A program made the translations under genes and the position numbers. A DNA stretch of 64,000 bases from Glutamicibacter halophytocola (GTDB lineage Bacteria > Actinomycetota > Actinomycetes > Actinomycetales > Micrococcaceae). The stretch spans positions 2,046,001 through 2,110,000 of the forward strand of contig NZ_CP012750.1 of assembly GCF_001302565.1 (NCBI RefSeq), in the 5' to 3' direction. The stretch's first letter is position 1. Each line of letters begins with the position of its first letter. Shown here piece after piece: positions 9,639 to 18,800 of this stretch. Below the pieces are notes generated by a model. That model saw only the letters and a program-made list of their open reading frames with translations. It was not told the origin of the DNA and made no database searches.

Positions 9639-10125
9639 TTAAATTCGCGTACTCCTACTTTGTCCCGCTTTGGCATCCTCCACAGACGGCGCCTCAGCTG
9701 AAACTACAATCATCACGTGTCCCTTGGCCGATTGCTTTAAATCGGCCAGACACAAAAGCTCGCTATTTTCCGCAAGATTGCCACTGGCTCATATGACTGA
9801 GCCGGACGCAATTCCTGCGGATCAACGTGGCCTAAGAAAACCGGCTGCTTTCCTTTGCAGCCCTACGATCCGCGGTATTCCCTCGGGAGGCGCACATATT
9901 GGGCACTCAACCGAAGCGATGCATCGCCTGGCGATCTGTTGTTTCAAAAGTCTGTCGTCGGGTTGAAAGCAGACTGTGGATCCGCGAACAACCATTTCCA
10001 TTCTCTCATATTTAGTTCATGCCTTGTTCATTGCTTCTCATCCGTTGCACAGAATTGCTTCCTAAGATGAAAACGCTCGAAGCGGAATCTCCCGCTTTCC
10101 TACAAATTTATGGAATAGTCGAAAC
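9639..10125. other. Intergenic region between divergent rne and VKOR genes, possible small RNA
   Basis: This 487-base stretch holds no convincing gene. It should carry the promoters of rne (minus) and the VKOR gene (plus). A hairpin with arms TGGCCGAT and ATCGGCCA (9725-9748) lies in the likely rne leader. A terminator-like hairpin on the minus strand (9838-9862, arms GGCTGC/GCAGCC, followed by GGTTTTCTT) has no upstream protein gene to serve. This leaves room for an untranslated minus-strand RNA of roughly 150 bases starting near 10010. Confidence 0.35.
9838..10010 (-). ncRNA. Candidate small RNA ending in an orphan terminator hairpin
   Basis: On the minus strand the AT-rich TAAATATGAGAG near 10015 could be a -10 region. 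The transcript could close a stem between GTTCGCGG and CCGCGGAT and fold a palindromic GCGATGCATCGC inside. It would end at the hairpin GGCTGC-AAAGGAAA-GCAGCC with a short T-rich tail. I do not recognise a known RNA family and there is no expression evidence. Confidence 0.2.
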
Positions 10126-10749
10126 ATGGTTTCATCACTAGAAAAGAGCCCCAACCCGGGCGTGTTGCCATGGTGGGCAAAGGATCGCGGTTTCGGGCTG
10201 GTTCTCATCGCCACAGGTTTCATTTCGTGGCTCGCAGCCGGAACTCTCGTTTTGGAACGCATCGAGCTCTACAAGAACCCCGACTACGTCACCAGCTGCG
10301 ATATCAATCCATGGATCTCTTGCGGCACCGTGATGAGGTCGGAGCAGGCTGGAATCTTCGGATTCCCCAACCCGTTCTTCGGCATCGTCTGCTTCGCGAT
10401 CGTCATCACCATCGGCGTGGTGCTGCTTGCCGGCGCGAACAAGCTGCAGCGCTGGTTCTGGATCTGCTTCCAGATTGGTGTTACCGCCGCCATGGGCCTG
10501 GTCATCTGGTTCTGGTCGCAAGCCCTCTACGAGATCAACGCGCTGTGCCCCTACTGCATGGTCGTGTGGGCCATGACCATACCGCTCTTTGTCTTCACTA
10601 CGGCTCGCAATGTGGTCACGGGCGTGATCCCCGCTGGCGCAGCGGTGAAAAAGTTCTTCACCGAGTGGAGCTGGATTGTCACTGCCATCCTGTGGCTCTT
10701 GGTTGCAGCTACAGTGGTGCTTCGCTTCCCGAACGCATTTTTCGGCTAA
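10126..10749 (+). CDS. Vitamin K epoxide reductase (VKOR) family protein
   Basis: A 207-aa integral membrane protein with about five hydrophobic helices. Two cysteine pairs are visible: C58 and C66 in the loop CDINPWISCG, and the quinone-side active-site pair C141/C144 in LCPYCMVVW. Bacterial VKOR reoxidises a DsbA-like thiol oxidase and passes the electrons to menaquinone, so it acts as a DsbB substitute in actinobacteria. Some homologues carry a fused thioredoxin domain; this one ends soon after the last helix and is stand-alone. No dsbA-like exported partner is adjacent. A strong terminator follows immediately. Confidence 0.93.
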   Translation: MVSSLEKSPNPGVLPWWAKDRGFGLVLIATGFISWLAAGTLVLERIELYKNPDYVTSCDINPWISCGTVMRSEQAGIFGFPNPFFGIVCFAIVITIGVVLLAGANKLQRWFWICFQIGVTAAMGLVIWFWSQALYEINALCPYCMVVWAMTIPLFVFTTARNVVTGVIPAGAAVKKFFTEWSWIVTAILWLLVAATVVLRFPNAFFG

Positions 10750-10764
10750 GCCCCGCTATCGATT

Positions 10765-10804
10765 GCCGGTTCGTTGCCTTGGGAACGAACCGGCTTTTCT
10801 TTTG
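10765..10804 (+). terminator. Rho-independent terminator after the VKOR gene
   Basis: An 11-bp perfect stem (GCCGGTTCGTT / AACGAACCGGC) is followed by TTTTCTTTT. Confidence 0.9.
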
Positions 10805-10911
10805 CCTGCAGCCATCGGATAGCTGTGCCAGCGCGTTTGATTTCCAGTGATTTGGCTGCGCGCGTCGCGATTTTGCCGTCCTTGCCCAGCTAAGACCGCT
10901 AGATTGGGAAC

Positions 10912-11496
10912 ATGGCAAGTGACAAATGGAACACAGAAAATGCCCAAAACTACGGGATCGATCTTCTGATCTCGGAACAACTGCGCCTGCGCGAACTCCA
11001 GGAAGATGATCTGCCTTTCCTCACGCAATGGTGGAACAGCCCGGAATTCATGGCACTGCAGGGAAGCCTGGTGCTCCCCCATCCGGTCAACGAAGCGGCC
11101 GCCCTCTTCAAGTCCCGAAGCCTGAATCGTGGCACCACCGACGGTGTTGGCCTATCGATCACCCTGCCCGACGACACGTTGATCGGGCACACCGCGCTAT
11201 ATGACTACAACGCGCCTGCCCGGTCCGCAGAACTCATGATCATGATTGGCGGATCAAATGTCGGACAGGGCTATGGAACCCTGGCCGCCAAGATGATCAT
11301 TGACTACGGCTTCCGTGAAATGGGATTGAACCGCATTGGATTGACCGTCTGGGCCTACAACGAAAGGGCGCTGCGCACGTTCATCCGTTCCGGTTTCCGG
11401 GAAGAAGGGCGCATTCGGCAAGCCGGCTTCCATGACGGATCGTTCCACGACAAGATCATCATGGGGCTGCTCGCCGAGGAATATTTCAGAAAGTAG
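10912..11496 (+). CDS. GNAT family N-acetyltransferase (RimJ/RimL type)
   Basis: A 194-aa cytoplasmic acetyltransferase. The opening ISEQLRLRELQEDDLPFL is the usual RimL-like start. The acetyl-CoA binding motif is GQGYGTLAAKMIIDYGF (about residues 118-134). The second half carries NRIGLTVWAYNERALRTFIRSGFREEGR, the segment with the conserved asparagine and the SGF/EGR strand. The substrate is unknown: ribosomal protein N-termini, antibiotics or small metabolites are all acceptors in this family. It is a single gene bounded by terminators on both sides. Confidence 0.85.
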   Translation: MASDKWNTENAQNYGIDLLISEQLRLRELQEDDLPFLTQWWNSPEFMALQGSLVLPHPVNEAAALFKSRSLNRGTTDGVGLSITLPDDTLIGHTALYDYNAPARSAELMIMIGGSNVGQGYGTLAAKMIIDYGFREMGLNRIGLTVWAYNERALRTFIRSGFREEGRIRQAGFHDGSFHDKIIMGLLAEEYFRK

Positions 11497-11523
11497 CGCC
11501 TAGCTCACGCCGTTCGGGCGTGC

Positions 11524-11558
11524 TGGCCGTCCGCGATCGCGGGCGGCCACTTCTTTTT
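11524..11558 (+). terminator. Rho-independent terminator after the GNAT gene
   Basis: Arms TGGCCGTCCGC and GCGGGCGGCCA pair around a short loop and are followed by CTTCTTTTT. Confidence 0.85.
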
Positions 11559-11700
11559 GGCACGGCTGGGGAACCTCGGCACTGGAAGCCGATATTCAGC
11601 CTTGAGCTGGATTAAATCATCCTTTCGGTGTTGCCTGCGCAGCAGCCGAACTAGCTAGCCTAGTCTTAGAACTAATTATTACTAGCGACAAGGAGTAACC

Positions 11701-12987
11701 ATGGCCCTTTTCCGCAAGGGTAAATCCCAAGCGCCGAAGAAACAGCACGCACCGGAAGCCATTCCAGCTTCGGCAACGGGCTCCACGCTGGCCGGCACGG
11801 AGGCAAAACCTGACTTCACGGTCAGCGGGCTGTGGACTGATCTTCTCGGCCGGCTGGGGATCCGCAGCGCCCAGCTGCTCGTTGTCGGCGCATTGGGCGC
11901 CTTCCTCGTCATCGGAATGCTGCGCTTGACGATGATCGTCATCCCCACCCTGCTCGCCGTGATCATCTCCTGCGCCCTGTGGCCGCTGGTAGTGAAACTG
12001 CGCAAGGTTTTCTCGCCGATGCTCTCGGCCTGGATCGTGTTCCTCGGTTCATTGCTGATTCTCGGTGGAATCGGCACCGGATTGGTCTTCTCCGTTATTA
12101 ACGAGTGGCCAAAACTCGTTGACAAAGCCGTCCAGGGTTTCAATCAGCTCAACGACATGGTCCAGGACCTGATGGGCAATTTGCCGATCGCGATTGACCA
12201 AGCGCAGATCGATAGCGTTGTTGACACGGTCACCGGCTTCTTGACCAGCTCGCAGTTCGGAACTGGTGCGCTGAACACCCTTAGCGCAGCCGGAAGCTTC
12301 CTCACAGGCCTGGTACTGCTGCTGGTCATCCTGTTCTTCTTCTTGAAGGACGGCGACAAGATTTGGGCCTTTGCTGTTTCATGGACTCCTGAGCATTACC
12401 GCCACAAGTGGATCCTCTCAGGAGACCGGGCCCTGCGCACCTTTGGCGGGTACATTCGCGGCACCGCTACCGTTGCTGCCGTAGACGCCATTGGCATCAC
12501 GGCGACCCTGCTGATCGTCCGCGTGCCGCTGGCGATTCCGTTGGGCATTATCGTGTTCCTCGGTTCGTTCGTGCCCATGGTTGGAGCCACGGTCGCCGGT
12601 GTTCTTGCGACCTTGATTGCCCTGGTAACCAACGGGCCCATCGTTGCCTTGATTGTCCTGGCGTCCGTGATTCTGGTGAACCAGCTTGAAGGAAACTTCC
12701 TGCAGCCGGTCGTCATGGCCAGCGCCCTGAACCTGCACGCATTGGTGGTCTTGATGGCCTTGACCGCAGGCACTGTCCTGGCCGGCATCGTTGGCGCCGT
12801 GCTTTCGGTTCCGCTGGTTGCCGCATCGTGGGCAGTGATCAAGGTCTGGACGGGTCGGGAAAGAAATGATCCGGTCCCTGATGCCAGTGCCGAGATCAAG
12901 TCGGAAGTTGAATCCGACCAAGACGAGAAGGCCCTCGAAAAGCTCGAGGCTGGCCAGGACAGCACTTCTGGGGAAGGCAAAGGCTAG
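11701..12987 (+). CDS. AI-2E family transporter (PerM-like membrane protein)
   Basis: A 428-aa membrane protein. About 50 polar N-terminal residues precede two helices (about residues 60-115), then a soluble segment, then a C-terminal cluster of helices including LVLLLVILFFFLKDGDKIW and LGIIVFLGSFVPMVGATVAG. The sequence FFLKDGD and the GSFVP(M/L)VGA segment are typical of the AI-2E exporter/PerM family. The acidic tail after the last helix is disordered. Members export autoinducer-2 or act as Na/H exchangers; the substrate here is not determined. A good Shine-Dalgarno (AAGGAG) lies just before the ATG. Confidence 0.88.
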   Translation: MALFRKGKSQAPKKQHAPEAIPASATGSTLAGTEAKPDFTVSGLWTDLLGRLGIRSAQLLVVGALGAFLVIGMLRLTMIVIPTLLAVIISCALWPLVVKLRKVFSPMLSAWIVFLGSLLILGGIGTGLVFSVINEWPKLVDKAVQGFNQLNDMVQDLMGNLPIAIDQAQIDSVVDTVTGFLTSSQFGTGALNTLSAAGSFLTGLVLLLVILFFFLKDGDKIWAFAVSWTPEHYRHKWILSGDRALRTFGGYIRGTATVAAVDAIGITATLLIVRVPLAIPLGIIVFLGSFVPMVGATVAGVLATLIALVTNGPIVALIVLASVILVNQLEGNFLQPVVMASALNLHALVVLMALTAGTVLAGIVGAVLSVPLVAASWAVIKVWTGRERNDPVPDASAEIKSEVESDQDEKALEKLEAGQDSTSGEGKG

Positions 12988-13017
12988 CCGCGGCCCTCGA
13001 TAGCTTGAAGAATATGG

Positions 13018-13071
13018 TGCTCCACAGATTCACAGCAGACACCCGGCTTGTTTCTGTGGAGCAAATTCTTT
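13018..13071 (+). terminator. Terminator after the AI-2E family gene
   Basis: An 11-bp stem TGCTCCACAGA / TCTGTGGAGCA with a 24-base loop is followed by AATTCTTT. Confidence 0.65.
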
Positions 13072-13185
13072 AAAACGCCAGATGCGATTGCTAGCATGAT
13101 TTCGAAACGGGCTGATCCAGCGTAATTTGCGGCTGATCGGCTTTCGATTCATTCGCTGTCACAGCTCGAAATCAGCTGGATGGCG

Positions 13186-13335
13186 TTGTCACGGAAGTGC
13201 CCAGTGTGTTTAATGTGACTGAAGTGAAAACGGTTGACCGGCAGCACCCGGTCTTCTGCCGGGACGAGCTCTCACCCCGGACCCATAGCCCCGCAAAATA
13301 GCGGCCGATACGCAACAAGCCTGGAAGGACTGAGA
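13186..13335 (+). promoter_or_regulatory. Promoter and structured leader of the 68-aa protein gene
   Basis: TTGTCA (13186-13191) and TTTAAT (13209-13214) are spaced by 17 bases and would start a transcript near 13221. The resulting leader of about 115 bases is GC-rich. It carries a hairpin with arms CCGGCAG (13238-13244) and CTGCCGG (13256-13262) and ends with the strong ribosome binding site GGAAGGA. I do not recognise a known riboswitch class. Confidence 0.45.
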
Positions 13336-13542
13336 ATGTTGAGTTTCAGCAACGAGAACATGGACGATGATTTGTCGCACCTGGTCGACGCAACGGCAGG
13401 GCATCATCAGGTCGTCAGGATCGGCTCGGTCGAAGACCTCGGACGAAATTCGGTTCATGATCCTCAAACTTCCTACCCGCTTGTGGACCGCGCGGCCCAG
13501 GCTCCTGGGCCAGATGCCGAAAGCCTGGATGACTGGTACTGA
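13336..13542 (+). CDS. Small acidic hypothetical protein (68 aa)
   Basis: The frame starts at ATG 13336, six bases after a strong GGAAGGA ribosome binding site, and encodes a polar, acidic 68-aa protein (MLSFSNENMDDDLSHLVD... ending ESLDDWY). There is no hydrophobic segment, no cysteine and no recognised domain. An upstream in-frame ATG at 13234 lacks a ribosome binding site and would translate the leader hairpin, so I reject it. A perfect palindromic terminator follows directly. Its own promoter, long leader and terminator suggest a genuine single-gene transcript; the function is unknown. Confidence 0.6.
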   Translation: MLSFSNENMDDDLSHLVDATAGHHQVVRIGSVEDLGRNSVHDPQTSYPLVDRAAQAPGPDAESLDDWY

Positions 13543-13560
13543 AACCGGCATTAACGCGCG

Positions 13561-13595
13561 AAGAACCCCGACAGTTTTAAACTGTCGGGGTTCTT
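13561..13595. terminator. Bidirectional terminator between the 68-aa protein gene and ndk
   Basis: A 35-base perfect palindrome whose half site is AAGAACCCCGACAGTTT. It has a GC-rich stem and T-rich ends in both directions and serves the two convergent genes. Confidence 0.92.
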
Positions 13596-13606
13596 CGGCT
13601 TTTGGC

Positions 13607-14023
13607 TTACTTGCCGAACCAGATCGCAATCTCGCGCTCTGCGGACTCAGCCGAGTCTGAACCATGCACCAGGTTCTGCTGCACCTTCAGGCCCCAGTCG
13701 CGGCCGAAGTCGCCACGGATGGTGCCTGGAGCTGCGGTGGTTGGATCGGTCGTGCCAGCCAGCGAGCGGAAGCCCGGGATAACGCCCTGGCCCTCTGCGA
13801 CGATGGCGACAACCGGGCCGGAGAGCATGAACTCGACCAGCGGCTCGTAGAATGGCTTGCCCTCGTGCTCGGCGTAGTGCTCGGCCAGGAGCTCACGAGT
13901 TGCTTCCAGCTGCTGCAGCTTGGCAATGGTGTAGCCCTTGGCTTCAATGCGGGCGAGAATCTGGCCGGTCAGGGCGCGCTTGACGCCATCTGGCTTGACC
14001 AGGATCAGGGTACGTTCAGTCAT
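13607..14023 (-). CDS. ndk: Nucleoside diphosphate kinase
   Basis: A 138-aa enzyme that transfers the gamma phosphate of ATP to other nucleoside diphosphates through a phosphohistidine. The opening TERTLILVKPDGVKR and the active-site region VHGSDSAESAEREIAIWF, which contains the phosphorylated histidine, are diagnostic. The length is normal. It is the last gene of the ileS-folC-DUF4233-ndk run on the minus strand. Confidence 0.97.
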   Translation of the reverse strand: MTERTLILVKPDGVKRALTGQILARIEAKGYTIAKLQQLEATRELLAEHYAEHEGKPFYEPLVEFMLSGPVVAIVAEGQGVIPGFRSLAGTTDPTTAAPGTIRGDFGRDWGLKVQQNLVHGSDSAESAEREIAIWFGK

Positions 14024-14062
14024 TTGACTACCTCTTCGTATCGTTGATGTATTTCTAGGTTT

Positions 14063-14497
14063 TCAGGCTTGTTCGGGATGGGCTTGTTCCCAGGCTTCCT
14101 GGGCTGCGGCACGGCGCTTATTTTCCACGTCGATTTCTTCGCCCTTGTACAAGGCGTACCACCAGCACAGCGCAAAGGCGGCGGCCAGGTAGAACATGTC
14201 CACGAGAATGAATCCCGTGAGGAAGAAGACCGCCTGCAGAATCCAGCCGATGATGTAGCCGATTTTCTTGCCGAGCAAGGCACAGTTCAGGATGCACAAC
14301 AGTGCAACCACAGCGCCGAGGGCGAGGACGACCACCGGCTCTCCCCCGCGCTTCAGCCCAAAGGCAGCAAGCGTGACGAATACTGCCAGGAGCGCCTCGC
14401 AGACCAGGACGGTTGACGCGAACATCATCTTGGTCGAGCGCAGCTTCTTTTTCATGCCCGGACGCCACTCGCGCTGGGCACGGGTGAGTTTGGCCAT
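14063..14497 (-). CDS. DUF4233 family membrane protein
   Basis: A 144-aa protein starting MAKLTRAQREWRPGMKKKL. It has four hydrophobic helices (about residues 25-45, 52-70, 78-100 and 102-116) and a charged C-terminus. Its ATG overlaps the folC stop by one base (TAATG), so translation is coupled. The folC-DUF4233-ndk order is conserved in actinobacteria and the family is named DUF4233; its function is unknown. A longer frame to 14611 would overlap folC heavily and is not used. Confidence 0.85.
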   Translation of the reverse strand: MAKLTRAQREWRPGMKKKLRSTKMMFASTVLVCEALLAVFVTLAAFGLKRGGEPVVVLALGAVVALLCILNCALLGKKIGYIIGWILQAVFFLTGFILVDMFYLAAAFALCWWYALYKGEEIDVENKRRAAAQEAWEQAHPEQA

Positions 14498-15849
14498 TAG
14501 GAGTCGCCTTTCTTGAGCAGCAGGGAAATCTCGCCCACCAGTGTAATCGAACCGGTGACCAGCACGCCCCCACCGAGGTCCTCGCCAGCTTCGGCTCGGC
14601 CCACCGACCACTCCACCGCGTCTTCCAGATCCTCGGTCACGTGGATATCTTCTTCAGGCCATCCGGCATTCATGGCCAGATTGGCCAATTCGCCGGCAGG
14701 GATAGCTCGCGGCGACGAGGACTGGGTGATGCACAGATCTTCGACCATATCGCCGTACTCCTCGCGCATGGTGTAGAGCATTGCTTCTGCGTCCTTCTCC
14801 GCCAGGATGCCAACCATCAGAACCAGCCGGGTAAAGCCGAAGGATTCCTTGATGGCTTCCGCGGAGACGCGAATGCCTTCCGGGTTGTGGCCGGCATCAA
14901 CCAGAATGCTCGGCGCGCTGCGCACCAGTTCCAGCCGGCCCGGGCTGGAAGCCGCTGCGAAGCCCTGGCGCACCAATTCAATGTTCAGCTCGCGCTGCCC
15001 GCCGCCCAGGAAGGCCTCCACCGCAGCCAGGGCGACGGTGGCGTTCTGCGCCTGGTGGGCACCGAAGAGCGGCAGGAAAATCTCTTCATAGCGTGCGGCC
15101 TGGCCCTGAATCGAAAGCAGCTGTCCGCCAACTCCGGACTTCCGCTCCAAGAGCTTGAAGTCCAAGGTGTCGAACGCGGCCGGCACTTCCAGTTCTCGGG
15201 CGCGGGCCAGCAAGACATCGGCTGCATCCGTGGGCTGCACCGAGGAAACCAGGTATCCGCCGGGCTTGAGAATGCCCACCTTTTCCTCGGCAATCAGCTC
15301 AGTGGTATCGCCCAGCAGGTCCGTGTGGTCCAGGGAGATCGGAGTGAACACCGAGACATCCGCATCGGCCACGTTGGTGGCGTCGGTGATGCCGCCCAGG
15401 CCGACTTCGAGCACCACAACATCGACCGGGACTTCGGCGAAAATCGCGAAGGCCAAAATGGTGACTGCTTCGAAGTATGTCAGCTTGTTTTCGCCGCGCT
15501 CCACGAGCTCGGCGTCAACAATCTCCAAGAACGGGCTGATCTCGTCCCAAACGCGCACGAACGTTTCATCGTCCACAGGCTCGCCATCGATGGCGATGCG
15601 CTCGGTGACCGAGACCAGGTGCGGCGAGGAGTAGCGGCCGGTGCGCAGGTCATGGGCGATGAGCAGCGACTCGATCATCCGGGCGGTCGAGGTCTTGCCG
15701 TTGGTGCCGGTGATGTGGATGACAGGGCAGGCCTTGTTCGGCTCGCCAAGGATCTCCATCGCGCGGAACATCGGATCCATGCGCGGTTCCATCTTGTTTT
15801 CCGGCGCGCGGGCCAGCAGCTGCCCGTAGACGCGGTCCAGTTCGCTCAC
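14497..15849 (-). CDS. folC: Bifunctional folylpolyglutamate synthase / dihydrofolate synthase
   Basis: A 450-aa Mur-ligase-family enzyme that adds glutamate to dihydropteroate and to folates. The P-loop GTNGKTS lies at residues 48-54. The family segments RYSSPHLVSVTERI and DVVVLEVGLGGITDATN follow. The C-terminal domain contains LVDAGHNPEG, the glutamate-binding region. The stop overlaps the start of the DUF4233 gene, and the start touches the ileS stop, so the three are translationally coupled. Confidence 0.95.
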   Translation of the reverse strand: MSELDRVYGQLLARAPENKMEPRMDPMFRAMEILGEPNKACPVIHITGTNGKTSTARMIESLLIAHDLRTGRYSSPHLVSVTERIAIDGEPVDDETFVRVWDEISPFLEIVDAELVERGENKLTYFEAVTILAFAIFAEVPVDVVVLEVGLGGITDATNVADADVSVFTPISLDHTDLLGDTTELIAEEKVGILKPGGYLVSSVQPTDAADVLLARARELEVPAAFDTLDFKLLERKSGVGGQLLSIQGQAARYEEIFLPLFGAHQAQNATVALAAVEAFLGGGQRELNIELVRQGFAAASSPGRLELVRSAPSILVDAGHNPEGIRVSAEAIKESFGFTRLVLMVGILAEKDAEAMLYTMREEYGDMVEDLCITQSSSPRAIPAGELANLAMNAGWPEEDIHVTEDLEDAVEWSVGRAEAGEDLGGGVLVTGSITLVGEISLLLKKGDS

Positions 15850-18800
15850 TAGTTGACCTCAACTTTGTCGGAATCCAGCTTGGATACGGTGATCTGCTCG
15901 TCGGCGGCGGCATCATCGGCCACCAGTTCCAGCTGCGCGGTCAGCGTTTCGCCGGCCACCAGCTCGCGGTTGGCTTCCAGAGCCGCGATGGTCGCGGCGT
16001 TGGCGGTGATCACGGTGCGGATGCGATCGGAAACCTGCAGGTCGGCGTCCTTGCGGGCCGACTGGATGGCGCGGATCATGTCGCGCGCAGTGCCTTCGGC
16101 GGCCAGTGCCCCGGTCACCTCGGTGTCCAGCACCAGGAATCCGCCGTCGATGACCGCCGCGGCGATCTCGCCGGCCGCGTCCACCACGGTATCCAGGGTG
16201 TATTCGCCCTCTGCCAATTCCAGGCCGCCGGCGGTGACCACGCCATTGGCTACCGACCAGTCCCCGGACTTGGCGCCCTTGATGGCCTGCTGCACGTTCT
16301 TGCCCAATCGGGGGCCTGCAGCGCGGGCGTTGACTACCAGCTGCTGGCTGATGCCGTAGCTGGCGGCGTCCACGCCTTCGGCGTCGATCAGGGTCACGGC
16401 CTTCAGGTTCAGCTCGTCCTTGATGATCGAGGCGTAGGTGCCTTCCAGCCGGGCCGCATCGTTCAGGACGATCTTCAGTTCTGCCAGTGGCAGGCGCACG
16501 CGCAGGTTCTTGGCCTTGCGCAGCGAGGAGCCGACCGAGCAGATCTTGCGGGTGGTTTCCATGGTTTCCAGCAAGGAAGCATCGGCCGGGAACTCGTTGG
16601 CATCTGGCCAGTCGGTCAGGTGCACCGAGCGCTGGCCGGTGAGCCCGCGGAAAATCTCTTCGCTGGCCAGCGGCAGCAGCGAAGCGGTGACCTTCACCAG
16701 GGTTTCCAGCGCGGTGTACAGGGTGTCGAAGGCCTGGGTGTCTTCGTCGAAGAAGCGCTGGCGGGAACGGCGCACGTACCAGTTGGTCAGCGTGTCCATG
16801 TACTGGCGCACTGCTTCGGTCGCGTCGGAAACCTCGTAGGAATCCAGGGCAACGGTGACTTCGCGCACCAGCTGGCCGGTGGCTGCCAGCATGTACTTAT
16901 CCAGCGGATCGGTGGAGCTGGTGGAGCGCTTGGCCTCGTAGCCGGCCCCATTGTTCGCGGAGTTGGTGTAGAGGTTGAAGAAGTGCCAGACGTTCCACAG
17001 CGGCAGCAGCACCTGGCGCACGCCGTCGCGGATGCCCTGCTCGGTGACCACCAGGTTGCCGCCGCGCAGGATCGGGCTGGCCATCAGGAACCAGCGCATG
17101 GCGTCGGAGCCGTCGCGGTCCAGGACCTCGGTGACGTCCGGGTAGTTGCGCAGCGACTTGGACATCTTCTGGCCATCCGAGCCGAGCACGATGCCGTGGG
17201 AGATCACGTTGGTGTAGGCCGGGCGGTCGAAGAGCGCGGTGGAGAGCACGTGCATGGTGTAGAACCAGCCACGGGTCTGGCCGATGTACTCCACGATGAA
17301 GTCAGCCGGGTGGTGTCCCCCATCGAACCAGTCCTGGTTGTCGAATGGGTAGTGCACCTGGGCGTAGGGCATCGAGCCGGAGTCGAACCAGACATCGAGC
17401 ACGTCTTCCACGCGCACCAGGGTGCCGCCTTCGGCGCAGCCCTCATGGGCGAGTGTCAGCTCGTCGATGAACGGGCGGTGCAGATCCGGTTGCCCCTCAT
17501 GGTTGACCGGCAGGCGTCCGAAGAAGTTCTTGATCTCTTCAAGCGAGCCGAAGACTTCGCGGTGGGTGCACTCGTCGCCGGTGCATTCCCAGACCGGGAT
17601 CGGCGAGCCCCAGTAGCGGTTGCGCGAGATGGACCAGTCGCGGGCGTTTTCCAGCCACTTGCCGAACTGGCCGTGCTTCACGTTGCCCGGGATCCAGTTG
17701 ATCTGCTCGTTCAGCTCGACCATGCGGTCCTTGAACTTGGAGACCTCGACATACCACGAGGAGATCGCGCGGTAGATCAACGGGGTGCGGCAGCGCCAGC
17801 AGTGCGGGTAGGAGTGCTCGTAGGAGGCCTGCTTGATGAGCTTGGCCTCGTCCTTGAGCACATTGGTGATGGTCTTGTTGGCGTCGAAGACCTGCACGCC
17901 GACGATCTCGGCCAGCGGGCCGGAGGCAAAGACCGGAAGGAACTTGGCGCCCTCATCCACCGAGAGGATCACCGGGATGCCGTGCTCTTCGCAGACCTTC
18001 TGGTCGTCCTCGCCGTAGGCCGGAGCCTGGTGGACGATGCCGGTGCCGTCGGCCACGGTGACGTAGTCGGCGGTGAGGATCTGCCAGGCGTTCTGCGTGC
18101 CGTACTTCTCGGTGTCGGTGTAGGTATCCCACAACGGCTGGTAGCGCACGCCAGCCAGCTGGGCACCGGTGTAGCTGGCGGTGATCGCCGCGGCAGCTTC
18201 CTTGGCATCCTTGTAGCCCAGGTCCTTGGCGTAGGAGCCGAGCAGGTCCTTGGCCAGCAGGAATGGGCCGGCGGCGGCCGAAGCCTTCACGCCAGCTTCC
18301 CCGGCAGGAACCACCACGTACTCGATGGATGGGTGCACGGCCAGCGCGGCGTTGGTCGGCAGGGTCCATGGGGTGGTGGTCCAGGCCAGGGCCTGCACGC
18401 CGGCCAGGGCCTGGGAGGCCTCGGTTTCGCCGGCAAGGATGGTGAAGCCCACGGTGACGGTCTGGTCCTGGCGGTTCTTGTAGACGTCGTCGTCCATGCG
18501 CAGCTCATGGTTGGACAGCGGGGTTTCGTCCTTCCAGCAGTATGGGAGCACGCGGAAGCCCTGGTAGGTCAGGCCCTTGTCCGAGAGCTGCTTGAAGGCC
18601 CAGATGACCGATTCCATGAACTCGACGTTCAGCGTCTTGTAGTCGTTTTCGAAGTCGACCCAGCGAGCCTGGCGGTTCACGTACTGCTTCCACTCGTCGG
18701 CGTATTTCATTACCGAGGTGCGGCAGGCATCGTTGAACTTGTCGATGCCCATGGCTTCGATCTGCTTCTTGTCGGTCATGCCCAGCTGCTTCATGGCTTC

